DNA of 35,516 nucleotides from DASPTR01 sp041481365. Lineage in GTDB: Archaea > Thermoproteota > Bathyarchaeia > Bathyarchaeales > Bathycorpusculaceae. The notes below the pieces were generated by a model, which was not told the DNA's origin, ran no database searches, and was given only the letters and a program-made list of their open reading frames with translations. A program made the position numbers and the translations under genes. The DNA lies in NCBI GenBank assembly GCA_041481365.1, contig JBGPBS010000006.1, positions 1 through 35,516 of the forward strand, given 5' to 3'. Below are positions 8,535 through 15,887 of the stretch, piece by piece; positions within the stretch are counted from its first letter, which is position 1, and each line of letters starts with the position of its first letter.

Positions 8535-9611
8535 CTAAATTTGAGGGCTTACCTTCAACACTTGCTCATAGTATCTTGGGCAGTAGGTTAGGCTGATCTG
8601 GATGAAGCTTCCGTTCTGAACCGTTACTTCCTCTAGGTTTCCTTCGACGTAGACCCTTTCGTCCTTGAAGGCTTGGATTCTGAACTCTTCCATATGAGAG
8701 ACTATGCGTGCTGCCTCACTTGCACACTTTTCCCCTTCCAGAATCTGCAGGGGCTTGATACTGTAAATGGAAGGCATGAATGGAGCGTCGTCATCTTTCG
8801 TCACCTGGGCATGCATTTTCACCCAGCCCTTTTGGGCTATTCTGGTCCCTGAATCATACTCGTTAACAATTTCGTTCCAGTTTTTGACTGGTTCAAGCTC
8901 GGTTTTTATTATCCTGCCCTTCTTCTCGTCCTTGAATAAGGAGTAGATGAGTTTCCTTCGTTGGTGCCAGATAAACTCTTGCGGCGCGAAATTTCTGAAG
9001 TGCCACTGCTTTCCCCTGATTGGCTCGTCAGTTTCAAACTCGTTCCCTAGCAAGGATGCCTTGTCAGAGTATAGCTCCTGAAGGGTTTCGCGCAGTTTGG
9101 CCACGTTTTTTCTGCCGTATACTGTGAAGTCTAAGTCTGAAAGATGCGGGTGATGGAAGCCATGGAGTATTGAGCCGAAAACTCCGAAATCGTTCACCGT
9201 CAACCCCGACTGCTGCGTTAGAACCCCTAAGGCATTCTTCAAGGCGCCCACGAGCTCATCTTGGGGCTCACTGTTAAACACCTTTTCAAGCTTGCTTTCG
9301 GGCTTTCGCGCTTCCATGATGTCTTCGTGGTTGACGCCGATCGTTTTCTTGCCTAGCATTTCATGAAAGATGAGGTATCTTGGGAATTTGTCTTGGAGGA
9401 ATTTCCATCCTTCGTCCTCGTAGAATTTGTAGAAAACATGCTGGTTCTTCGTCCTGGGAGCCTTTGGGTTTTCTGATTTGAATTGTTCTTCAGGCGCGTA
9501 TTCAGCGTCGCAAAAGTGAGCATTTGATGGGTGTGAGTAACCTAGAATTCGGAAGATCAAATCTTCCTTGGTTACTATCGCGTCACGGTCTCTCAGCTCT
9601 ATTTTGGCCAA
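8535..9611 (-). CDS. Nucleotidyltransferase-fold protein, paralog 2
   Basis: This 358-residue protein has the same architecture as its neighbours. The N-terminal segment is RDRDAIVTKEDLIFRILGYSHP, the nucleotidyltransferase signature is GSILHGFHHPHLSDLDFTVYG near residues 166-186, and the C-terminal domain begins at DDDAPFMPSIYSI and includes DERVYVEGNLEEV. Its start, ATG at 9611, overlaps the end of paralog 3 by 13 nt, so the two are probably translated from one mRNA. Conservation of the SDxD pair suggests metal and nucleotide binding. Whether it transfers nucleotides to RNA, protein or a small molecule cannot be read from the sequence. Confidence 0.7.
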   Translation of the reverse strand: MAKIELRDRDAIVTKEDLIFRILGYSHPSNAHFCDAEYAPEEQFKSENPKAPRTKNQHVFYKFYEDEGWKFLQDKFPRYLIFHEMLGKKTIGVNHEDIMEARKPESKLEKVFNSEPQDELVGALKNALGVLTQQSGLTVNDFGVFGSILHGFHHPHLSDLDFTVYGRKNVAKLRETLQELYSDKASLLGNEFETDEPIRGKQWHFRNFAPQEFIWHQRRKLIYSLFKDEKKGRIIKTELEPVKNWNEIVNEYDSGTRIAQKGWVKMHAQVTKDDDAPFMPSIYSIKPLQILEGEKCASEAARIVSHMEEFRIQAFKDERVYVEGNLEEVTVQNGSFIQISLTYCPRYYEQVLKVSPQI

Positions 9612-10582
9612 ATGCTCTCGTCCTCGCTGCTGCTTGTTCCAACGACTACTTGGTGGAAGGACTTGCCAGTTTCGAGGTTTTCTACGCGTTCCAGCATTCC
9701 TGAGACTCTGATTTTGTCGCCCTGCCTTGCAACGTTTCTGTAGCAGCCGATCATGGAAACCACCTGTGAGGGCATCTTCTCTTCGTCGAGCTCTGACTCT
9801 GTGCTGGCTGGCTTGTAATCTCCGATGCTGTATATGGCGGGTCTGAACATGGCTTCACTGTCGTCTTTCACGGTGCAGGTGAATTTGACGGGAACGATCA
9901 CTGAATAGCTGAGGGTGCCATGTTTCATGGTGATCTCTTCGGGTCTGCGAATCGCGTTGTACATGAAGATTCTTTTCTTGAAGCGGCCTTTGAAGCGTCT
10001 TGCAGAGTCTAAACGGTTGTTAAATTGATAGCTCAGCGTTCCTGCTTTGACCAGTTTGGCTACAGTCTTTTCCAGTGTGCGGAAGTTCTTTGCTCCATAG
10101 ACTACGATGTCTATGTCTGATTTTGCCGTGTGCATGCCCAAGGCTATGGACCCGTGAATTCCAAAGTCTACGGTGCTGATGCCTGAATCTCTTGAGACAA
10201 GCTTAATGAAATCCAGCGTGGCCTCTTGCAGGGTGTCTCGGCTCTCAAGGTTCTCCAGCTTGCTTAAGCATTTGCTAGGAACGTATACTGTTTCTACTGA
10301 GCTCAGTGGCGCGCTGATCAGTTCCTTCTTTCTGAAGGGGCAATAGTAGACAAAGCCCGGAAATCTGTCGCGGAAGGCTTGAAGAAACGTCTGATAGTTT
10401 CGTGCAGTATACAGTTTCTCGGCTCTGAAGAGCTCTGTTGCTTCGTATCTCCAAGTTCTCTGCAGGAACTCTATGCTAAAGAGTTTCTTGAACCGGGCTG
10501 GGACGTATTTGAGAAAGGCGAATACTCTGTCATCTGGATGTTCGTAGCCGAAAGCGTTGAATATGAAGCCTTCTCTGGTCAC
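9599..10582 (-). CDS. Nucleotidyltransferase-fold protein, paralog 3
   Basis: The sequence GIHGSIALGMHTAKSDIDIVVYG (near residues 145-165) gives the nucleotidyltransferase core, and DDSEAMFRPAIYSIGDY with DKIRVSGMLERV gives the shared C-terminal domain. The first available start is GTG at 10582 (327 residues). The frame stays open upstream to a TAG at 10163 plus 500, i.e. 10161-10163 in the local count of codons near 10660, and the residues just before the GTG, DGDTF, match the EGDLI and DRDAI of the paralogs. The true N-terminus is therefore probably longer than this start gives, without an obvious ATG in frame. It is the first gene of the paralog 3 - paralog 2 pair and faces the winged-helix regulator divergently. 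Confidence 0.65.
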   Translation of the reverse strand: MTREGFIFNAFGYEHPDDRVFAFLKYVPARFKKLFSIEFLQRTWRYEATELFRAEKLYTARNYQTFLQAFRDRFPGFVYYCPFRKKELISAPLSSVETVYVPSKCLSKLENLESRDTLQEATLDFIKLVSRDSGISTVDFGIHGSIALGMHTAKSDIDIVVYGAKNFRTLEKTVAKLVKAGTLSYQFNNRLDSARRFKGRFKKRIFMYNAIRRPEEITMKHGTLSYSVIVPVKFTCTVKDDSEAMFRPAIYSIGDYKPASTESELDEEKMPSQVVSMIGCYRNVARQGDKIRVSGMLERVENLETGKSFHQVVVGTSSSEDESIWPK

Positions 10583-10730
10583 AAAAGTGTCCCCGTCAAC
10601 GGGGAACCAGTCTGGAACGGCCGTCCATGGACACCTAGGATACAGAGAGAATTTGAAATGCTAAAAACCTATTGCTTGCGGCCGCAACTCTTAAGACATA
10701 CGTAGACGGATCAAGAGGATTGGGGAGAGT

Positions 10731-11213
10731 TTGAGCGAGGATTTACATCCCTATGTAGTGTTTCTTCCATCTGAGAAGAAGACCAAGATTTTAGGGGCGA
10801 TTTTCGGTTCAAAGGCGGCTGTTGATATATTGAAGTTTTCGCTCGGTCAAGGCATCTCGGACAAGATCTATCAGAAAGAACTTGTTTCGAAGCTTGCCTA
10901 CTCGAACAAGACGATCATTGGGAATCTAAAGTCGTTGACGAAGCTTGGACTTTTGAAGGAAGATATGGAGAAGGCCGAAAAAGGCAACAGGACAGTGTGG
11001 GTCAAGACCTATCAGCTTTCAGATGCTGGTAAATGGTTTGCGCTTCTCATTGCTAAAGAAAAGGACCTATCAGAGGCTGAGAAAGTCGAGATATTGCAGA
11101 ACCTTTTCAGGATGTACATCAAATGGCTCAATAGCACATCGGAAAAACTGCGCATAAAAAGAGAGAAGCTGAAGGACATATTCATGGAAGAGATGAAAAT
11201 CGCAGAGGATTAA
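10731..11213 (+). CDS. Archaeal winged-helix transcriptional regulator
   Basis: The 160-residue protein begins, after TTG 10731, with PSEKKTKILGAIFGSKAAVDILKF. This leads into a winged-helix DNA-binding domain (about residues 18-100) with a recognition helix around KLAYSNKTIIGNLKSLTKLGLL and a wing at GNRTVWVKTYQLSDAG. The rest is a charged helical tail (KLRIKREKLKDIFMEEMK) that could form a dimer coiled coil. A GGGGAG lies just upstream of the TTG at short spacing. Its stop is 2 nt before the TTG of mobB, so the two genes form an operon. It faces paralog 3 across about 150 bp and might regulate that promoter; the target is unknown. Confidence 0.75.
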   Translation: MSEDLHPYVVFLPSEKKTKILGAIFGSKAAVDILKFSLGQGISDKIYQKELVSKLAYSNKTIIGNLKSLTKLGLLKEDMEKAEKGNRTVWVKTYQLSDAGKWFALLIAKEKDLSEAEKVEILQNLFRMYIKWLNSTSEKLRIKREKLKDIFMEEMKIAED

Positions 11214-11215
11214 AC

Positions 11216-11746
11216 TTGAAAACAAGGATCTTTGCGGTCGTCGGCGGCAAGAAATCTGGAAAAACTACGACAGTAGAAGCCCTGACGAAGGAGTTGACGA
11301 AAAGAGGTTACGAAGTCGCTACAGTGAAACACATTTCAGAAGAAGGCTTCACGTTTGACACTGAAGGAAAAGACACGTGGAGGTTCACCGAGGCAGGAGC
11401 AAAAACAATCATAGCCGTGTCGCCCAACGAGGTAGTTACCATAGAAAAAAGAAGTGCCCAAAGCGTTAGCCTCAAAGAAATCTTGCGGAGGTGCAAAAAC
11501 ATTGACGTGGTTCTCATGGAAGGGTTCAAGAAGTCCGTGGCCCGAAATCAGCGGATATACAAGATCGTCACGGTGAAATCTGCGGAAGAGGCTCATGAGG
11601 TCATGGGCAACTTTGAGCCTATCTTGCTTTTCGTTGGACCTTTCTCGACTGAGAACCTCAACCTAAAAGTGCCTTACTTGGATGCGACGAAAAACTTCAC
11701 AAAGGTGGCAGACATCGTTGAAGGTGTTCTTGAAAAGAGGCGTTAG
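11216..11746 (+). CDS. mobB: Molybdopterin-guanine dinucleotide biosynthesis protein B
   Basis: MobB is a P-loop GTP-binding protein that assists MobA in attaching GMP to molybdopterin for Mo/W enzymes. The Walker A motif is at residues 9-17 (VGGKKSGKTT). It is followed by VATVKHISEEGFTFDTEGKDTWRFTEAGA, the typical K-H and D-T-x-R/W region of the family, and DVVLMEGFKKS near residues 97-107. The start is TTG at 11216, two bases after the regulator's stop. At 176 residues it has normal length. In this genome the obvious customer in view is formylmethanofuran dehydrogenase (fwdB). A T-rich run follows the stop. Confidence 0.93.
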   Translation: MKTRIFAVVGGKKSGKTTTVEALTKELTKRGYEVATVKHISEEGFTFDTEGKDTWRFTEAGAKTIIAVSPNEVVTIEKRSAQSVSLKEILRRCKNIDVVLMEGFKKSVARNQRIYKIVTVKSAEEAHEVMGNFEPILLFVGPFSTENLNLKVPYLDATKNFTKVADIVEGVLEKRR

Positions 11747-11761
11747 TGTTTTTGTTGTTTG

Positions 11762-11856
11762 GTTGGTCAGTGGGGTTTGGAGATAGATTCTTGAGGGGGA
11801 GAAAGGAGAATTTCTTCAAGAAGTAACCAATGCTTCTCCAAACCTTTCCACCCAAC
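11762..11856. repeat. Long imperfect inverted repeat between convergent mobB and cdvC
   Basis: The left arm (11762-11783) and right arm (11835-11856) pair over 5, 4 and 10 bp blocks: GTTGG/CCAAC, GTGG/CCAC and GGTTTGGAGA/TCTCCAAACC, with a 3-nt bulge on each side. Inside, TTCTTGA (11788-11794) pairs with TCAAGAA (11816-11822). The structure fills the space between two convergent stops and could act as a two-way terminator. There is no clean T-run directly after either arm, so a terminator role is only one option. Confidence 0.6.
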
Positions 11857-11887
11857 ACTTCTACGCTTTTTGTTTCATCTCCTCCTT

Positions 11888-13057
11888 CTAGAGTGCCTTG
11901 AATGCTTCGGACCACCTCGTGTATAGTGACACCATGTCGAGTGATACGCTCGGTTTTCTGTCTTCCAGTGTCTGCCTGAAGTCCTCCATCGTCAAGGATC
12001 GCGGTTTAGCCTGCTTGTTGCTTGCTTGGCCTGTTTCGAAGAATTCGCCTATCAGCTTGAGCTGTGCCGATTGGGCGACGTCTCTTATGTCGCTCCCTGA
12101 GAATCCTTCAGATATTCTTGCAAGCTCGTGCAGGTCAACGTCGGCAGCTAGAAACAGATTATTCGTGTAGAGCTTGAACATCATCAGTCTTGTGTGGTGA
12201 TCGGGAAGGGGTACGAGGATTCTCTTCTGGAATCTTCTTATGAATCCCCAGTCAAGGTCCCACGGTTTGTTCGTTGCTCCGATGACATAGACGTGGAGGT
12301 TTTTGCCCTTGTCCACTATGCCGTCCATTTCCTTGAGGAACTGGTTTCTGACGCGAATTTCTCCACCAACCTCGTTTGCATGTTGTCCCATCAGTGAGTC
12401 GAGCTCGTCGATGAATACTATGGAGGGTTTTCCTTCTATTGCTGACTTTCTGACTGATCCGAAGAGTTTTGCCACGTTCTGTTCACCTTCGCCCAGCCAC
12501 TTGGACATGATCGATGCAGCATCGATTGAAACGAATGTGGCGTCGATTTCAGTGGCTACTGCCGCGGCGATCAATGTTTTTCCGCAGCCTGGCGGTCCGA
12601 ATAGCAGTATTCCTCTGGGCCATCCCAGCGGGAACAGGTCTGGTCTCTGAACTGGGTACACGATGGCCTCCTTTACTGCCTTCTTGGCCGGGTCCAGTCC
12701 GACGACTTCTTCCCATCTGACGTTTGGTTTTTCCATCATTATTAGTTCTTCGTAGCTTGATTTGCCACCTTCTGTGGTCTTTCCGTTTCCTTCGCCGTCG
12801 CCGCCTTCAGTCGGCTTCGATTCTAGATGCATCACGGCTCCCTGGAGGGCTTTTATACGCTCTTGGTATGCGATGGCCCTTTGTATGTAGACTTTGTTCA
12901 GTCCATATTCTGGGTAGAGCTGCGTGAGCTGAAGAAGGCTTTCTATGGCTTTTTGATACATGGTTATGGCCATGCCTTTGGATCCTCGCTTGTCAAGCCT
13001 GACGGCTTCCAACGCGTTGTTGGTCGCGTTTTTTTCAAGTTCCTGTGAGGCACTCAT
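11888..13057 (-). CDS. cdvC: CdvC, Vps4-type AAA ATPase of the archaeal ESCRT division system
   Basis: CdvC remodels and disassembles ESCRT-III (CdvB) polymers during cell division. The 389-residue protein has an N-terminal MIT domain (about residues 5-78, three helices), a glycine-rich linker (80-100), and one AAA ATPase domain. The AAA domain has Walker A GPPGCGKT at 154-161, Walker B VFIDEL at 214-219, an ATNKPWDLD sensor region at 261-269 and paired arginines R274/R275 as arginine fingers. A C-terminal helix (SVSLDMVSLYTRWSEAFKAL) closes the fold as in Vps4. The start is ATG 13057, with GGAG overlapping the stop of the upstream cdvB. It is the last gene of the cluster, and the MIT domain should bind the proline-rich motifs seen in the CdvB proteins. 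Confidence 0.95.
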   Translation of the reverse strand: MSASQELEKNATNNALEAVRLDKRGSKGMAITMYQKAIESLLQLTQLYPEYGLNKVYIQRAIAYQERIKALQGAVMHLESKPTEGGDGEGNGKTTEGGKSSYEELIMMEKPNVRWEEVVGLDPAKKAVKEAIVYPVQRPDLFPLGWPRGILLFGPPGCGKTLIAAAVATEIDATFVSIDAASIMSKWLGEGEQNVAKLFGSVRKSAIEGKPSIVFIDELDSLMGQHANEVGGEIRVRNQFLKEMDGIVDKGKNLHVYVIGATNKPWDLDWGFIRRFQKRILVPLPDHHTRLMMFKLYTNNLFLAADVDLHELARISEGFSGSDIRDVAQSAQLKLIGEFFETGQASNKQAKPRSLTMEDFRQTLEDRKPSVSLDMVSLYTRWSEAFKAL

Positions 13058-13069
13058 ACTTTTTCACTC

Positions 13070-13969
13070 CTACTCCTCTGTTTTTAATTCAATTTTGATC
13101 TTACCCTTCGTTCCTAGGGTTTCGAGCGTCTTTTCAATCTCCTCGTTGGAGATTTTCAAATCGTCTGAGCATCTTATCAGATCGATTTCTCCATGACTCT
13201 TCTTCACGTAATCAAGGAGTACGTCTTCCAATGATGGTTTTTCAACCGTGAGCGAAATTTCTTTAAACTCGGCCTTTTTATAAGAAAAGAGAGTTTGGGA
13301 AGAATCTGCTCCGGAGTCATCTTCAGCTTCTCTGCCCATCATCTTAGAACAGCTAGCCGTCAGGGCGACCATTTCTTTCACCGTGGTCTGTTGAGTCTCT
13401 GTGATCTTGGGAGTAGCGGGAGGCTCTGGCAGTTTCTTGGCAAGTTCTCGCTGCAGAAGCCCTGAAACTTCGTTGAGTATTTCTTCTCCTCCTGGTGTTT
13501 TTCTGTCTACTGGTATTACTGTTTCATCTGTCGTCAGCCTTGTTTCGCAGAGTGTTTCGGTTATGGTTTCGTTGACTTTGGTCAGTTCCGAGGAAACGTC
13601 TGGCAGGACGTTGAACAGTTCTTGTGAGACGTTTTGAAGTAGCTTCAATGCTGGTTTGAGGTCGCCTACTACGTCGCTCAATTCCTTTATCGTCTCAAGC
13701 CTGAGTATGACGCGTTCGATTGCGAGTTCGACGTTGTAGAAGAATTGTATCAGCTTTCGCACTTCAGCGACTTCGTTTGCGCAGATTGCAGCTCTTTCTT
13801 TGTTTTTGTTGTTCAAGGCGTTTATGCACGTTTGGAAGAGTTGTTTGTCTCTTTCCCTCAGCCTGTAACTTGCTTGTTGAAGCTTGTTTCTTTGAACTTT
13901 GAGTGTTTGAACTGACGTTGTGATGGTTTCACAAAGCGGTGGAGGTTCAGAGTGGAAGAATCCTTTGAT
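13070..13969 (-). CDS. cdvB: CdvB-type ESCRT-III protein with C-terminal winged helix; non-AUG start proposed
   Basis: This is an ESCRT-III filament protein. The helical core (about residues 15-140) aligns by eye with the neighbouring paralog: RERDKQLFQ against GQRDKTIFA, and NEVAEVRKL against NELAEIRKM. A MIM2-like proline motif KKLPEPPATP (about 178-187) should bind the CdvC MIT domain. A winged helix fills the last 54 residues, the part that binds CdvA in Sulfolobus. The only usable start inside the core (TTG 13816) would delete the first 50 conserved residues. The frame is open up to TAG 13990-13988 and holds no ATG, GTG or TTG before 13816. ATC at 13969-13967 stands 7 nt after GGAGGG and is taken as the start (299 residues). 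A base error is the alternative. Confidence 0.75.
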   Translation of the reverse strand: MKGFFHSEPPPLCETITTSVQTLKVQRNKLQQASYRLRERDKQLFQTCINALNNKNKERAAICANEVAEVRKLIQFFYNVELAIERVILRLETIKELSDVVGDLKPALKLLQNVSQELFNVLPDVSSELTKVNETITETLCETRLTTDETVIPVDRKTPGGEEILNEVSGLLQRELAKKLPEPPATPKITETQQTTVKEMVALTASCSKMMGREAEDDSGADSSQTLFSYKKAEFKEISLTVEKPSLEDVLLDYVKKSHGEIDLIRCSDDLKISNEEIEKTLETLGTKGKIKIELKTEE

Positions 13970-13976
13970 GTTTTTT

Positions 13977-13982
13977 CCCTCC
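13977..13982 (-). promoter_or_regulatory. Shine-Dalgarno site deciding the winged-helix cdvB start
   Basis: The minus strand reads GGAGGG, followed by AAAAAAC and then ATC. The same kind of site precedes cdvA (GGAGG, 6 nt before ATG) and the upstream cdvB paralog (GGAGG, 9 nt before TTG). Its position therefore points to the ATC at 13969 as the initiation codon. Confidence 0.65.
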
Positions 13983-14008
13983 GCCCGCTACCCTTTTCCT
14001 TGCGTTGG

Positions 14009-14749
14009 CTAGATGCCCGTCTTTCCGATTTCTTTCACGTACACGAGTACTGGGGGTTCAGGCAGCTCAGGTGACGCGTAGACTGGGCTAGAAGTTCTTG
14101 AGGTTGTTTCTGTTGTCTTGCTCGTGGTTTTTTCGGGCATTGCTGGTTTGTCTCCCAGTAGAGTGTTTGAAAGCTTGTTCTTGGTGACTTCCAAGTCGCT
14201 CTTCTCAATGTTAATCTTCTTAAGGTTGTCCTGAATCATGCTGAAGGCTGTTCCATATGATTGGTCGTCCATTTTCCCTATCTCATGCTCTATCTCGATG
14301 TGCACTAGAGCGTAGTTCAAAGCTTTGATTTCTTCTAGACATCGGGCGATCTCTTTGTCCGTTTCCTCTTGAAGAGCTCGGGCTTCACTCTTGAGTTGCG
14401 TGAGGGCTCCATCGAAGGCCGCGTGCAGTTGGTTATAGAATTCGGGTTCGATCTTCTTTTTCGCACGTAGATCGCCAAGCGCCTGATCCTTCCGCCATAA
14501 TAGTGGAATGTGCTCACAGATAATGCATGCGTCAGATTGTATCTCTGAGAGAAGTATTATTTCTGAGCCGACAACTTTGAGGTAGTCGACAGAGTGTTTT
14601 GAGAATTTTCCGTCGCCGCGTTCGACAAAGACATCGTCGAACTTTCCTCTGGGGGTCACGACGAAAGATGCTATCTTCCCTATTACTCTACCGTACTCGT
14701 CTTTTACTTGCTTTCCGACAGAAAGAAAAAGGTTGGGGGTTTGTGACAT
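14009..14749 (-). CDS. cdvA: CdvA, membrane-linked scaffold of the Cdv division system
   Basis: CdvA marks the division site and recruits CdvB to the membrane. The 246-residue protein has an N-terminal PRC-barrel-like domain (about 8-75: VGKQVKDEYGRVIGKIASFVVTPRG). A long coiled-coil region follows (about 90-198, rich in E/K/L). A Ser/Thr-rich linker (about 205-222) leads to a C-terminal peptide PELPEPPVLVYVKEIG that corresponds in position to the E3B peptide binding the CdvB winged helix. ATG 14749 has a strong GGAGG 6 nt upstream. It lies between the two ESCRT-III genes. The peptide also contains LPEPP, the same string as in the adjacent CdvB. Confidence 0.92.
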   Translation of the reverse strand: MSQTPNLFLSVGKQVKDEYGRVIGKIASFVVTPRGKFDDVFVERGDGKFSKHSVDYLKVVGSEIILLSEIQSDACIICEHIPLLWRKDQALGDLRAKKKIEPEFYNQLHAAFDGALTQLKSEARALQEETDKEIARCLEEIKALNYALVHIEIEHEIGKMDDQSYGTAFSMIQDNLKKINIEKSDLEVTKNKLSNTLLGDKPAMPEKTTSKTTETTSRTSSPVYASPELPEPPVLVYVKEIGKTGI

Positions 14750-14767
14750 GTTTGTCCTCCTTTACGC

Positions 14768-15439
14768 TTAGGAAGTCTCTGTGGACGATTTCTCGCCCAT
14801 TGGACCCGCGGGAATTCCTGGCATTCCTGGTGGCAGTTCTGGGAACTTATCTTTGATTCTTTGCTCTGCTACTGTTGCGGCTTCGTTGAGGATTTTTCCG
14901 GCGTCCTCGTTCACGTTGTCGAAGTTCAGGGTCATTCCTGAGCCTGAGCCTGCTTCCATCATTATTCCGCTTAGCATGTTCCCTATTTCGCCTAGTTCGC
15001 TTTCTGCTTCGGGGAACACGCTTACTAGCCCCGCTTTGACTGATCTTAGCACTCCTACGGCTGGTCCTAGTGTAGATACTACGTCTCCAAGTTCTGATAC
15101 GGTTCGTAATCTTAACACGATCTGCTCCAGTGCGAGTCTAGCGTTTATTATGAGTCTTTCCATCTTGCGGATTTCTGCAAGTTCGTTGGCGAAGACGTTT
15201 GCGCGTGAAGAGTCATGCTTGGTGTAGGCGTCGACTATTCTTGCGAATATTGTCTTGTCTCTTTGGCCGAACCTGTCAGTGGCCTGGTCAAGCTTCTGAA
15301 TTTGCAGTTCGATGCGTCTGACGGCAAAGTCAAGTCGCGGCTTTAATGGACCCGGCGTCTTGACAGCATCCCTGATGCGGTTTCCGAACGGTGCGTCATC
15401 TCTTTTGGTTTCCCATTTTTTCGAAAATCTTTCTGACAA
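14768..15439 (-). CDS. CdvB-family ESCRT-III protein without winged helix
   Basis: The 223-residue protein is an ESCRT-III homolog of the CdvB1/B2 type. It has a basic N-terminal helix (RFSKKWETKRD), a long helical core (about 30-160) with GQRDKTIFARIVDAY and ANELAEIRKMERLI, and a C-terminal proline-rich KFPELPPGMPGIP (198-210), a MIM2-like motif for the CdvC MIT domain. It lacks the C-terminal winged helix of the downstream cdvB, so it is probably recruited by polymer contact and not by CdvA. The start is TTG 15439, with GGAGG 9 nt before it. It is the first gene of the minus-strand run leading to cdvA, cdvB and cdvC; in Sulfolobus the core operon is cdvA-cdvB-cdvC with the other paralogs elsewhere. 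Confidence 0.88.
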   Translation of the reverse strand: MSERFSKKWETKRDDAPFGNRIRDAVKTPGPLKPRLDFAVRRIELQIQKLDQATDRFGQRDKTIFARIVDAYTKHDSSRANVFANELAEIRKMERLIINARLALEQIVLRLRTVSELGDVVSTLGPAVGVLRSVKAGLVSVFPEAESELGEIGNMLSGIMMEAGSGSGMTLNFDNVNEDAGKILNEAATVAEQRIKDKFPELPPGMPGIPAGPMGEKSSTETS

Positions 15440-15668
15440 ATTTGATTACCTCCAAAAAATACAGAGCACATAAAAATGTCTTAACCATTGCTAACATGAC
15501 AGAGATATGTACGGATATACGTAGAGCTATACACTCAAACAAAAAGGGCTTTGGGCTTTAATTTATCGATTAAAAGACCAGCTTGCTCATTCTTAAGTTA
15601 TAGACAAAAACGTGTAAGTTAGACTAAAAAGAAGCTTAGAACGGAATGCTAACCAAAGGTGAATTCAA

Positions 15669-15887
15669 GTGGGTGAAAGAATAAAGATTTTCCTGATAGT
15701 AGCGCTCTTAGGATTCGCGGCCGGAATAATAGCGCAACTCGCGGCTGACTATGCAATTCCATGGCTCATGGCAGTAATGCCACAACTGGTTCAAATAAGA
15801 TTCCTAGTCTCAGGGTTCGCAGGAGCCTGCCTAACTTTAGTCCTAATCGGCGTATGGGCATACATAGCAGGACCACCAGAACGCTAA
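15669..15887 (+). CDS. Small two-helix membrane protein, unknown function
   Basis: The 72-residue product consists of a short basic start (MGERIK) and two hydrophobic segments, about residues 7-28 and 45-67, joined by a loop with PQLVQIRFLVSG. I do not recognise a family. GTG 15669 is supported by AAAGGTGA 7 nt upstream, a good Shine-Dalgarno match, which makes it a likely real gene despite its size. It is divergent from the cdv operon across about 230 bp of A/T-rich DNA and could share its regulation. A link to membrane remodelling is possible from position only. Confidence 0.6.
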   Translation: MGERIKIFLIVALLGFAAGIIAQLAADYAIPWLMAVMPQLVQIRFLVSGFAGACLTLVLIGVWAYIAGPPER

